Below are positions 40,233 to 47,727 of a DNA stretch of 52,412 bases, in pieces. Below the pieces are notes generated by a model. The model was not told the origin of the DNA and made no database searches. It was given only the letters and a program-made list of their open reading frames with translations. The translations under genes were made by a program, and so were the position numbers. The DNA is from a virus. The stretch's first letter is position 1; every line of letters starts with the position of its first letter. Location: the IMG/VR virus record IMGVR_UViG_3300033145_001015, positions 1 to 52,412 of that record, one strand, 5' to 3'.

Positions 40233-40430
40233 ATGATGGATCGAGACATTTTTATCATAACATCGAGCGATGAACTAAATGTTGGGACCGTCGGTGAGAT
40301 TCTTTCGGAAGTAGACGATCCGCAAAGGCGATCATCGGATTTTGCCATTGCGATCCGTGACATAATCGACGAACTGGCGTTTAGTAGCGACGGCGCGGAA
40401 CAAACGAACATCACTATTGAAATAAGGTAA
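40233..40430 (+). CDS. Small acidic hypothetical protein
   Basis: A 65-residue protein: MMDRDIFIITSSDELNVGTV onward, acidic, strand-helix. It begins with the repeated GGGAAAGATGATGG junction and is the first gene of the replication operon. Confidence 0.6.
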   Translation: MMDRDIFIITSSDELNVGTVGEILSEVDDPQRRSSDFAIAIRDIIDELAFSSDGAEQTNITIEIR

Positions 40431-40435
40431 AAGAC

Positions 40436-41206
40436 ATGGCATTTAATCTCGACTCTATTACGTCGGGCATTTGTGTTCGCCCTCCGCGAATTATTTTATT
40501 GGGTGAACCAAAAGTCGGCAAAAGCACGATGGCATCTCAGGCTCCCAATCCAATTTTTATCCCTATTGCGAAAGAGGATGGCTTGGATAGTATTGAGTGT
40601 GCTCAATTTCCAGTTAGCAATTCTTTTGCAGATGTTATGTCGTGTCTTGGCACACTATATACAGAAAATCACGAACACCAAACAGTAGTGATTGATTCCG
40701 CCTCTGCGTTGGAACCGCTTGTGTGGTCTGCTGTATGTCAACGAAGCGGGCCGGTTAATTCAATTGAGAAGGTCGGGGGGGGATACGGAAAAGGCTATGC
40801 TTTTGCATTAGATGAATGGAGGCAATTAGCAGAAGGGCTGGATGCCCTCAGAGATAAAAAAACAATGGCGTGTATTTTAACTGGACATACTAAAGTACGC
40901 CGTTACGATGATCCACTAGAGGGTAGTTACGACAGGCACGAGTGGGATATTCACACTAAGGCAGAAAGTTTTTTGTACCGCTGGGCTGACGCCGTGCTTT
41001 TTGCTGCTTTTAAGACCGTGGTTTTCAGGGAAGATGTTGGTTTCAATAAAGAAAAAAAGCGAGGTATTGACACATCGAGTGGACAGCGTTTCTTGTATAC
41101 GCAACGTCGTCCAGGGCATCCGGGGGGTGGAAGAGGAAGCTGGGGGAAATTACCATACGAATTGCCGTTAGATTGGAATTCGCTTGCAGGGGCATTAAAT
41201 GTATGA
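40436..41206 (+). CDS. RecA-like phage ATPase (Sak4/AAA_24 type)
   Basis: A 256-residue protein with Walker A GEPKVGKST (23-31), Walker B TVVIDSASAL and AILTGHTKVRRYDDP later. This is the compact RecA core of Sak4-like recombinases, which assist single-strand annealing together with a phage single-strand-binding protein. The DUF669-like gene two genes downstream is the usual partner. Length is normal. Confidence 0.85.
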   Translation: MAFNLDSITSGICVRPPRIILLGEPKVGKSTMASQAPNPIFIPIAKEDGLDSIECAQFPVSNSFADVMSCLGTLYTENHEHQTVVIDSASALEPLVWSAVCQRSGPVNSIEKVGGGYGKGYAFALDEWRQLAEGLDALRDKKTMACILTGHTKVRRYDDPLEGSYDRHEWDIHTKAESFLYRWADAVLFAAFKTVVFREDVGFNKEKKRGIDTSSGQRFLYTQRRPGHPGGGRGSWGKLPYELPLDWNSLAGALNV

Positions 41207-41588
41207 CCATAAAGTCTATATGAAACAATGGCGTATAGAAAATGCCCAAAAGTATCGTGATGGTATGCGGCAATGGAGGGAGAAAAATCGGTTTCATGTT
41301 TCACTTGAAAAATCCCGAGAACATGCCGCCAATAAGGGGCATACGGCGTGTAATGCTACTGTCGATGAATTAAGGGCTTCCTTTACTGGATATTGTGAAT
41401 TATGCGGTAAAAGTGAGCACAATAAAAAACTCCACATGGACCATGACCATAAGACAGGGAAATTCAGGGGGTGGCTCTGTAGGAAGTGCAACTCTGCTGC
41501 GGGGTATGTTAATGATTCGCCTCAAATAGCATTTGCGTTAGCGTTGTATCTTGAGCGTAATTTTAATTTCAAGAAAAAAGGTTCCTAA
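41199..41588 (+). CDS. Endonuclease VII-type HNH nuclease (copy 3)
   Basis: A 129-residue protein without an N-terminal zinc module. The core GHTACNATVDELRASFTGYC, then CGKSEHNKKLHMDHDHKTGK and FRGWLCRKCN, matches the other two copies closely. It is inserted between the Sak4-like gene and the single-strand-binding gene with overlaps of eight and one bases. Confidence 0.88.
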   Translation: MYDHKVYMKQWRIENAQKYRDGMRQWREKNRFHVSLEKSREHAANKGHTACNATVDELRASFTGYCELCGKSEHNKKLHMDHDHKTGKFRGWLCRKCNSAAGYVNDSPQIAFALALYLERNFNFKKKGS

Positions 41589-42157
41589 TGAGTAGTTTAG
41601 CTGAAGTGTTTGGCAATAATGCCTTCGATGTGAATTCCGTTGAACCAACGAGCGATTTTGACGTACTGCCACCAGGGAAGTATCCAGTCTTGATCGAAAA
41701 GTCCGTAGTCAAGACGACGAAAAAAAACGACGGAGCATATCTCGAATTAACCATGACGGTACTTGAAGGCCAATTCAAGAATCGCAAGCTATGGTCCAGG
41801 ATTAACGTAGCGAATCCATCGTCAAAATGTGTGGAGATTGGCAGGAGGGAGTTGTCGGCACTCGGCAGGGCCACGGGGGTTGCTGTTGTCAATGACGAAA
41901 ATCAATTTCTCGGGAAGGCGTGCGTTGCTTCTGTGGTTGTCAAGGACAACCAAAACGTTATTAGGACGTACTCCGCTATGGTGCAACAAGCCGCGGATAC
42001 CGGGGCACCTGCTGCATACTGCGCCCCACCCGGCGGGCAAGCTGGTTGTCGTGATGTGACCCCCGCGACTGGTGGATATATCCAACCCACAACTCAGCAG
42101 CCGCAACCCACTGCTGTCGGTGCCCCGGCTACTCCCCCGCCGTGGGCTAGGAAGTGA
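41588..42157 (+). CDS. DUF669-like single-strand DNA-binding protein
   Basis: A 189-residue protein: LPPGKYPVLIEKSVVKTTKK and LTMTVLEGQFKNRKLWSRIN form the family's OB-like barrel. SSKCVEIGRRELSALGRATG follows, then a Gly/Pro/Gln-rich tail ending PPPWARK. The PPW tail resembles the acidic or Trp-tipped tails that contact partners. Partner of the Sak4-like ATPase. Confidence 0.8.
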   Translation: MSSLAEVFGNNAFDVNSVEPTSDFDVLPPGKYPVLIEKSVVKTTKKNDGAYLELTMTVLEGQFKNRKLWSRINVANPSSKCVEIGRRELSALGRATGVAVVNDENQFLGKACVASVVVKDNQNVIRTYSAMVQQAADTGAPAAYCAPPGGQAGCRDVTPATGGYIQPTTQQPQPTAVGAPATPPPWARK

Positions 42158-42408
42158 TACTCAGAATGCTTGCACCTGGAGATACTATGACATTCATACC
42201 TGATAGTGGTGTTGATATATCATATTATACAAAACATGCCACAAAACGCAAATTATACGGCGTTCAAGAATGGAATCTGCGATTCCAAAAGTGGGGCTAT
42301 ACGCGATGGTATACTTCCAGGAAAGCACAGGAACAGGCATACAACCGCCTGTCGAAATTGATTGCACTTAGTAAATTCAATACAGACAGTATCAGGAGAG
42401 TGGAATAA
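42154..42408 (+). CDS. Small hypothetical protein
   Basis: An 84-residue protein. The GTG at 42154 is coupled (GTGA); an internal ATG at 42166 would shorten it by four residues. SYYTKHATKRKLYGVQEWNL; KAQEQAYNRLSKL helix. No function known. Confidence 0.55.
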   Translation: MILRMLAPGDTMTFIPDSGVDISYYTKHATKRKLYGVQEWNLRFQKWGYTRWYTSRKAQEQAYNRLSKLIALSKFNTDSIRRVE

Positions 42409-42593
42409 TGAAGGCTACGATAATTGATGTGGATATACCGAGTAGCGACGGCAGAATTTTCGATACCGGAATAAAATTCCGTGGTTACACATTATTCCTA
42501 GAATCTACCGGGGATAATACAAGGGATCGGTATCACAAAAAACTCATAAGAGATAAATTTCAAGATTATCTCCTTAGAAAACTCGGGGCATGA
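42408..42593 (+). CDS. Small hypothetical protein (paralogue A)
   Basis: A 61-residue protein starting MKATIIDVDIPSSDGRIF and carrying ESTGDN before a basic helical C-terminus. Its first half aligns with the gene at 42628. Confidence 0.6.
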   Translation: MKATIIDVDIPSSDGRIFDTGIKFRGYTLFLESTGDNTRDRYHKKLIRDKFQDYLLRKLGA

Positions 42594-42627
42594 TTTAGTG
42601 TGTCATTAGTATTAGGGAAATCGGAAG

Positions 42628-42810
42628 ATGGAAATTGCAATAATTGATGTTAGCATTTCCGGTTCTTATGATTGCAGATTATTCCCGAGGGCTTACGAAA
42701 TTACCCTAATATCAGAAAGTCCCGCAAATGATCCAGCATATCACTTTCGTATTGCTACTTGCTACTCCGCTCACATTCACAACATACCATCCAGTACGCC
42801 ATGTGAATAA
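42628..42810 (+). CDS. Small hypothetical protein (paralogue B, altered C-terminus)
   Basis: A 60-residue frame starting MEIAIIDVSISGSYDCRLF and similar to 42408-42593 through ESPAND at about residue 34. From there it diverges, exactly where the metallopeptidase-like gene begins (42728). The C-terminal 26 residues are read in the other frame of that gene, which suggests truncation or replacement of the 3' end. Confidence 0.45.
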   Translation: MEIAIIDVSISGSYDCRLFPRAYEITLISESPANDPAYHFRIATCYSAHIHNIPSSTPCE

Positions 42811-43429
42811 TTTCGGTCCCGTGGTGACGGACATCGAGAGCCACCTGCATGCTGGCCATCCGTACCGCGAGGCCGATCTAATTGGCTGGGTACATGAGGG
42901 TACGCATGGAATCAACGCAGATTTACGCAGTAAATTCAGATGCCCTTGCTTCTATGTATTAAATAACAGGGTGGTGCGAATTCAACACGAACCAGCTACT
43001 ACTATTACGCGAGTATCGAGGCTTGTGCCAATATCGCTTCGTGGTGCCGTCTATAAGTCCTACCTGATCGATTCCAGGCAATACTGGGAACACCAGCCGT
43101 CATATCTCTGGGATGAGTGGGTGGCTTACACGAATGGAGCGGAGGCGCGTCGGCAACTAGCCATCCATGAGCGAGGGGAAACCGTGGAACACATGATGGA
43201 GTTTTGTGTATATTCTGCATGTGTCGCGTGGTCCGCAAAATCAGACGATCCACAAATACGGTTTTTTATTATGTGGCAAATTGAACGCTCTCTATCAATT
43301 TGCAGGGCTTCCGGTATTCGTAATACTTATTTTGTGCGTCTGCGTGCATCGCCGGATGCCGAAGTTCTCCGTGTATATATGCGAAATTACTTTGGGGTAA
43401 AATGGACACTTGAAACACTGGGGTTCTGA
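42728..43429 (+). CDS. Putative exported HExxH metallopeptidase-like protein
   Basis: A 233-residue protein with a short hydrophobic N-terminus (MIQHITFVLLLATPLTF) resembling a signal peptide. The zinc motif is WVHEGTHGIN (H56, E57, H60), with a possible third ligand in LWDEWVAYTNG (E130). No membrane helix appears later. A shared HExxH and downstream Glu is the gluzincin pattern. It sits inside the replication operon beside unrelated genes, an odd place for an exported enzyme. The start is weakly supported: its ribosome site is poor. Confidence 0.65.
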   Translation: MIQHITFVLLLATPLTFTTYHPVRHVNNFGPVVTDIESHLHAGHPYREADLIGWVHEGTHGINADLRSKFRCPCFYVLNNRVVRIQHEPATTITRVSRLVPISLRGAVYKSYLIDSRQYWEHQPSYLWDEWVAYTNGAEARRQLAIHERGETVEHMMEFCVYSACVAWSAKSDDPQIRFFIMWQIERSLSICRASGIRNTYFVRLRASPDAEVLRVYMRNYFGVKWTLETLGF

Positions 43430-43827
43430 TGGACCATGAAGCACTTGAGGAGCTTGCGGCGCTTTCTAATGAATTACTTGCTGCAAAAATTGCGGAGGCG
43501 CTTGCACGAAGTACGAGGGTTGATATTGAAAACCGCATTGCAGCTATTGTTCCTACAAAAGATACCGGCCAGAGGACAATAACGCTACCGGAGGGCCAAA
43601 AGCTCACCGTGAAGCGTGGGTTGAATTACAAGGCAGATGTACAGGCCATAGAGAAAATCTTTAGTGAGCTAGAACAGTTTGCCCCGCTGAAATCAAAGAC
43701 GACCGTGGAACTTGATGTCGCGGGATACGAGTATTATCGTGAAGGCGAGCCTGAGTTTTTCGGGGTGCTGTCGCAGCATGTTATTGTCACTCCTAGAAAA
43801 GTAGCCATTTCAGTTAAGGCGAAATAA
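43429..43827 (+). CDS. Helical recombination-accessory-type protein
   Basis: A 132-residue protein: an N-terminal coiled coil (EELAALSNELLAAKIAEALA), then ITLPEGQKLTVKRGLNYKAD. This is the layout of small phage proteins that commonly precede PD-(D/E)XK nucleases (helix then beta-hairpin). It starts at the preceding stop and its end abuts the nuclease start. Role inferred from context. Confidence 0.55.
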   Translation: MDHEALEELAALSNELLAAKIAEALARSTRVDIENRIAAIVPTKDTGQRTITLPEGQKLTVKRGLNYKADVQAIEKIFSELEQFAPLKSKTTVELDVAGYEYYREGEPEFFGVLSQHVIVTPRKVAISVKAK

Positions 43828-45161
43828 TGCCTGCTCTTTCCGACCTACTTCCGAAACAATCACAGACTGTGGAGGCGATATATGACACCCATAAGAAAAA
43901 GGGCGATAGCGAACAGCCCCGAGGCTATCTCGGGATGTCAAGTATCGGGCATTATTGTGAACGCTACCTTTGGTATCAATTTCGTTATTGCTGCGGGTCT
44001 GATTTCGACGGCAGGATGTATCGGCTCTTTGAGACGGGTGATTTAGCTGAAAAACGCTTTATCAATGAACTTCGCGCAATTGGATGCGAGGTCTACGACG
44101 TAGATGAGAATGGCAATCAGTTTGCTTTATCAGCTCATGGCGGTCATTTCTCTGGCCACATGGATGGTTGTGCTTACGGCATACCGGAAGCCCAAAAAAC
44201 CTGGCATGTGCTGGAATTCAAGACACATAACGCCAAGTCATTTGCGAAATTAAAAAAAGAGGGGGTCGGAAAAGCTAAACCCCAGCATTTAGCACAAATG
44301 ACTATGTATATGCATCATACTGGCATGACGCGGGCGCTGTATCTTGCTGTCAATAAAGACAATGACGAAATTTATTCCGAACGTGTGCAATTCGATAAAA
44401 CGTATTCTGATTTCTTGATGCACAAGGCATACGAAATAATTTTTAACACTACTCCACCAGAACGTATTTCGGGACGTTCCGATTACTATTTATGCAAATG
44501 GTGTGACGCAAGAGCGATTTGCTGGAGTATTCAAGATGAGGGGCATTGCCAGGCACTACCTATCCCGGCCATTTCATGTCGTCAATGCTGTCATGCGACG
44601 CCGAAGATGGACGGTAATGCTAGGTGGGTGTGCGAAAAACACAAGCGAGGCTTATCAGAGGCCGATCAAGCAAGAACATGTGATGATCACCTGTGTTTAC
44701 CCGGACTATTCGCCTTCGCTCAGCCCCATGAGTATGGCCAATATGAAGGGTCTAGTGGCGAATACATAGATTTCAAGAACAATGGAAATGGAGAAATTTG
44801 GCAACATGGTTATGGCGAGGGCGGGTTTATAACCAAGGAGCTTATGCGTCTTTCGCAGCAGCAACTCTCAAATGGCATGGTATCTGCCGCAAAAAAGCTA
44901 TTCGAGGCCGAGATAACTAGCGTGTCCGGTGACGATGTTTCAGCACGATATCCAGCCGAAGATTCAGAAATTTTATGGCATGGGAAAGTAAGCCAACTGG
45001 AGGAAAAATGGCTTGAGTTTGCCGGGGAACCGATGACCCCCAGCGCAGTTAAACACCGGGAAGATAATTTCGATTGTCAGGCTGCCGAATTCGATACTGG
45101 TATGGCGGTTTTCATTTGGCCGGATATTAAGGAAGCGGAGATTAGAAAGGGTAAGGAATGA
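43827..45161 (+). CDS. PD-(D/E)XK nuclease (RecB/Cas4-like)
   Basis: A 444-residue protein. The nuclease core: SSIGHYCERYLWY (40-50), GHMDG (D113), LEFKTH (E130, K132), and KPQHLAQMTMYMHH (Q153), all as in RecB-family exonucleases. A Cys-rich region (CKWCDARAIC; CRQCCHATPK; CEKHKRG) may hold an iron-sulfur cluster or zinc as in Cas4. It probably resects DNA ends for the Sak4/DUF669 pair. Confidence 0.88.
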   Translation: MPALSDLLPKQSQTVEAIYDTHKKKGDSEQPRGYLGMSSIGHYCERYLWYQFRYCCGSDFDGRMYRLFETGDLAEKRFINELRAIGCEVYDVDENGNQFALSAHGGHFSGHMDGCAYGIPEAQKTWHVLEFKTHNAKSFAKLKKEGVGKAKPQHLAQMTMYMHHTGMTRALYLAVNKDNDEIYSERVQFDKTYSDFLMHKAYEIIFNTTPPERISGRSDYYLCKWCDARAICWSIQDEGHCQALPIPAISCRQCCHATPKMDGNARWVCEKHKRGLSEADQARTCDDHLCLPGLFAFAQPHEYGQYEGSSGEYIDFKNNGNGEIWQHGYGEGGFITKELMRLSQQQLSNGMVSAAKKLFEAEITSVSGDDVSARYPAEDSEILWHGKVSQLEEKWLEFAGEPMTPSAVKHREDNFDCQAAEFDTGMAVFIWPDIKEAEIRKGKE

Positions 45162-45358
45162 GATTTTTACATACCGCCGTAGGTAGCGTTAAGGAAACAA
45201 CGAAATTCCTCTTGTTACCGATGCGTATTGATTTGGAAACACGTTGGTTGGAGAGGGTGACGATTCAGTGGCAATACGTTATTTTCGGGAGTAGTGCTCT
45301 TTGGCAACCGATCAAATTCATGCAGCGAAAAGATGAAGTTGAGGAGGATGGGGAATAA
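45158..45358 (+). CDS. Small hypothetical protein
   Basis: A 66-residue protein: MRFLHTAVGSVKETTKFLLL onward, with aromatic-rich centre (LERVTIQWQYVIFGSSALWQ). Coupled on both sides (ATGA, TAATG). Confidence 0.55.
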   Translation: MRFLHTAVGSVKETTKFLLLPMRIDLETRWLERVTIQWQYVIFGSSALWQPIKFMQRKDEVEEDGE

Positions 45359-45501
45359 TGCACAGCAGCGAGACATTTTTCGTACAGGCCGATGAAGGTA
45401 TTCTCTATTCTATATTATGGGAATTATGGGAATGTAATCTCATGTTGTCCTTGGTTGTCGCCCCACTATCAAAAAACCGACCGTATGGAATTGATTTTTA
45501 G
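45358..45501 (+). CDS. 47-residue hypothetical protein
   Basis: Read directly: MHSSETFFVQADEGILYSIL then WELWECNLMLSLVVAPLSKN. It begins by TAATG overlap with the previous stop. Possibly a single hydrophobic helix near the middle. Unknown. Confidence 0.55.
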   Translation: MHSSETFFVQADEGILYSILWELWECNLMLSLVVAPLSKNRPYGIDF

Positions 45502-45517
45502 TTGAAGGGTAATAATA

Positions 45518-45685
45518 ATGGCGCAGGGTGTTGAACAAGCCGATGGTTGGAGCAAGGCCGGAAAGGGCGGCAAGTGTTATCATTGGTGGCTAAAGAAATG
45601 GAAAGCTCGCAAGGAACGTCGTGCCGCGAAGAAAAACCCACAATGTAATCCAGGTTACGGGAAATATAAGGGGTATGAATTATGA
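45518..45685 (+). CDS. 55-residue basic aromatic protein
   Basis: Read directly: MAQGVEQADGWSKAGKGGKC then YHWWLKKWKARKERRAAKKN. Rich in Lys, Arg and Trp, so likely nucleic-acid-binding. ATGA coupling to the next gene supports it. Confidence 0.6.
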   Translation: MAQGVEQADGWSKAGKGGKCYHWWLKKWKARKERRAAKKNPQCNPGYGKYKGYEL

Positions 45686-45939
45686 GTAAAGAAAGCATAC
45701 GCGCAAGACTTAAGCGCTTTCTGATTGCCGATGGTACATTTCATAAACAGGTTGCCATAATACCAGATGATTTGTATCAAGAAGCAAAGGAAGTAGCGAA
45801 AAGAACCGACAACATTGTTGGTATTCCATCGTCGGACGAATGGAACATTTGCCTTGACAGTAGGATTGTTTTGATAACGAAGGAAATTGCGCTCATTCGG
45901 CTGGCACAGTATCAACAGATAAGAAGAATAGTTTCCTGA
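45682..45939 (+). CDS. Small hypothetical protein
   Basis: An 85-residue alpha-beta protein: MSKESIRARLKRFLIADGTF onward with FHKQVAIIPDDLYQEAKEVA. Ends directly before the helicase start. Unknown. Confidence 0.55.
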   Translation: MSKESIRARLKRFLIADGTFHKQVAIIPDDLYQEAKEVAKRTDNIVGIPSSDEWNICLDSRIVLITKEIALIRLAQYQQIRRIVS

Positions 45940-47583
45940 ATGATGTTTCAGCCACGCCCCTATCAGCTTGATGCAGAGAATGCTTTGCATGAGTATATCT
46001 GCGCAAAACAGACGAATCCATGTGTCGTCGTGCCGACGGGCGGCGGTAAGTCCGTCATTATGGCCAATACAATCAAACGCTGGCGTGGGGATGCACCGTG
46101 GGTACGTGGGTGCATCCTTGCCCATAGGAAGGAACTAGTGGAACAGAATGCAGACAAATTACGTGCAGCTCTTGGAGCGTCTAGTGGAGCAGATGATATT
46201 GGAATTTTTGCCGCCGGACTTGGTAGACGAGATTACAATTCGCCTATCCTGTTCGCCTCCATTGATTCAATTTACAAAAAGGCGGGGGAATTCCAGCCAT
46301 TCGATTTCTTGTTCATTGATGAGGCTCACCGAATTCCGCCTTCCGGTGAAGGAAAGTATCGAACTTTTATTGCAGGCTGCAAAAGATTCAACGGGGCATT
46401 ACGTACAGTGGGCTGGACGGCAACGCCGTTCAGGATGGGGTGCGGCTCCATCTGTCATGCCGACCACATTCTTAACGAAATTTGCTACGAAGCCAAAATT
46501 ATGGAGTTAATTAACGATGGATACTTATGCAAACTTAGATCGAAGGTTGGCAGAAATCAGCCGGAATTGTCAGGGGTCAAACGAAATTGCGGAGGCGATT
46601 ACAGACTCAATTCACTTGTTGAGGCTACGAATAAAACCGAAATTATTGAGTCGGCTGTCGCAGAAGCAGTTCACATTATTAGGGCTGAAGATAGACGAGC
46701 TACTGTGTTCTTCTGCGTTGATGTGGACCACTGTAAGCGAGTGTCTAGAGAGTTGCGAAAACATGGAATCTACGCTCCAGACCTTACGAGAAAAACGAAA
46801 CGACATGACAGAGATAAGCTGATTCGTGATTTCAAGGCTGGCCGAATTCAAGCAGTCTGCAATGTAAATGTCTTAACGGAAGGTTTCGATGCTCCTCGTA
46901 TTGATTGCATTGTACTTTTGCGGCCTACTCTTTCTCCTGGTTTATATTCTCAAATGGTCGGTCGTGGTTTGCGGCCATATAACACTAAACGAGATTGCCT
47001 TGTTTTGGATTTTGCTGGCTGTATTGATGAACATGGTCCAATTGACTTACTTGGCGAAAATCAACGGGTTATAATGGCAACTTGTTCGCAATGCCGCGAA
47101 TCATTTAGTCGCGCCATTAGGGTATGCCCGCAATGCGGATGGGAAATCCCAAAACAGGAAATAGAGCGTCTCGAATCAGTCGAACGTGAACGGCGTATGC
47201 ACGGTATCAAGGCATCCGGCAAGTCGATACTGTCGAATGAACCGCAGATAATGGAAGTCAATACTGTTTTCGTTTCGCGCCATGTTAAGGCTGGTTCGCC
47301 AGACTCCCTGAGGGTACAATACAGATGCGGTATTGGAATGTATCGTGAATGGGTGTGTCTCGATCACGATGGGGTAGCCGGGCAAATTGCAGACAAATGG
47401 TGGAGGAAACGTTTCGGTGACAAATCAACCGTGAATGAGGCGTTAGGTAATTTGTTTTTAAGTCAACAAATTCTCGAATACACAAAAACAATTACTGTTA
47501 AGAGAGTCAAGAGATATTACGAGATTATCGCATATAATCAGCCAATAGGAGGGGAACGAGATGTACAGATGCAGAATATGTAA
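45940..47583 (+). CDS. DEAD/DEAH-box (superfamily 2) helicase
   Basis: A 547-residue protein with all motifs: RPYQLDA (Q/upstream), Walker A VPTGGGKS (31-38), DEAH in FLFIDEAHRIPP, GWTATPFR, GFDAPRIDC and QMVGRGLRPY. A C-terminal zinc ribbon (CSQCRESFSRAIRVCPQCGW) follows. Of the ResIII/Rad3-like type common in phages, it unwinds DNA in replication or recombination. Confidence 0.92.
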   Translation: MMFQPRPYQLDAENALHEYICAKQTNPCVVVPTGGGKSVIMANTIKRWRGDAPWVRGCILAHRKELVEQNADKLRAALGASSGADDIGIFAAGLGRRDYNSPILFASIDSIYKKAGEFQPFDFLFIDEAHRIPPSGEGKYRTFIAGCKRFNGALRTVGWTATPFRMGCGSICHADHILNEICYEAKIMELINDGYLCKLRSKVGRNQPELSGVKRNCGGDYRLNSLVEATNKTEIIESAVAEAVHIIRAEDRRATVFFCVDVDHCKRVSRELRKHGIYAPDLTRKTKRHDRDKLIRDFKAGRIQAVCNVNVLTEGFDAPRIDCIVLLRPTLSPGLYSQMVGRGLRPYNTKRDCLVLDFAGCIDEHGPIDLLGENQRVIMATCSQCRESFSRAIRVCPQCGWEIPKQEIERLESVERERRMHGIKASGKSILSNEPQIMEVNTVFVSRHVKAGSPDSLRVQYRCGIGMYREWVCLDHDGVAGQIADKWWRKRFGDKSTVNEALGNLFLSQQILEYTKTITVKRVKRYYEIIAYNQPIGGERDVQMQNM

Positions 47584-47710
47584 TTGCCTAATTAGCGAAG
47601 AGGATTACGGAATATGCGATCTTTGCGCAGAGGAAGAATGGGAGGCAGATTGCGCTGGTGATTTCGATAACTATTTGCTTGATAGTTATTCAGTTGATGG
47701 AGAAGAATAG
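47561..47710 (+). CDS. 49-residue zinc-ribbon acidic protein
   Basis: Read directly: MYRCRICNCLISEEDYGICD then LCAEEEWEADCAGDFDNYLL. The CxxCxC and CDLC pairs make a small zinc ribbon with an acidic tail. AGGAGGGG just upstream is a strong ribosome site. It overlaps the helicase end by 23 bases. Confidence 0.65.
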   Translation: MYRCRICNCLISEEDYGICDLCAEEEWEADCAGDFDNYLLDSYSVDGEE

Positions 47711-47727
47711 CCAGCAAGGAGGCCAGT

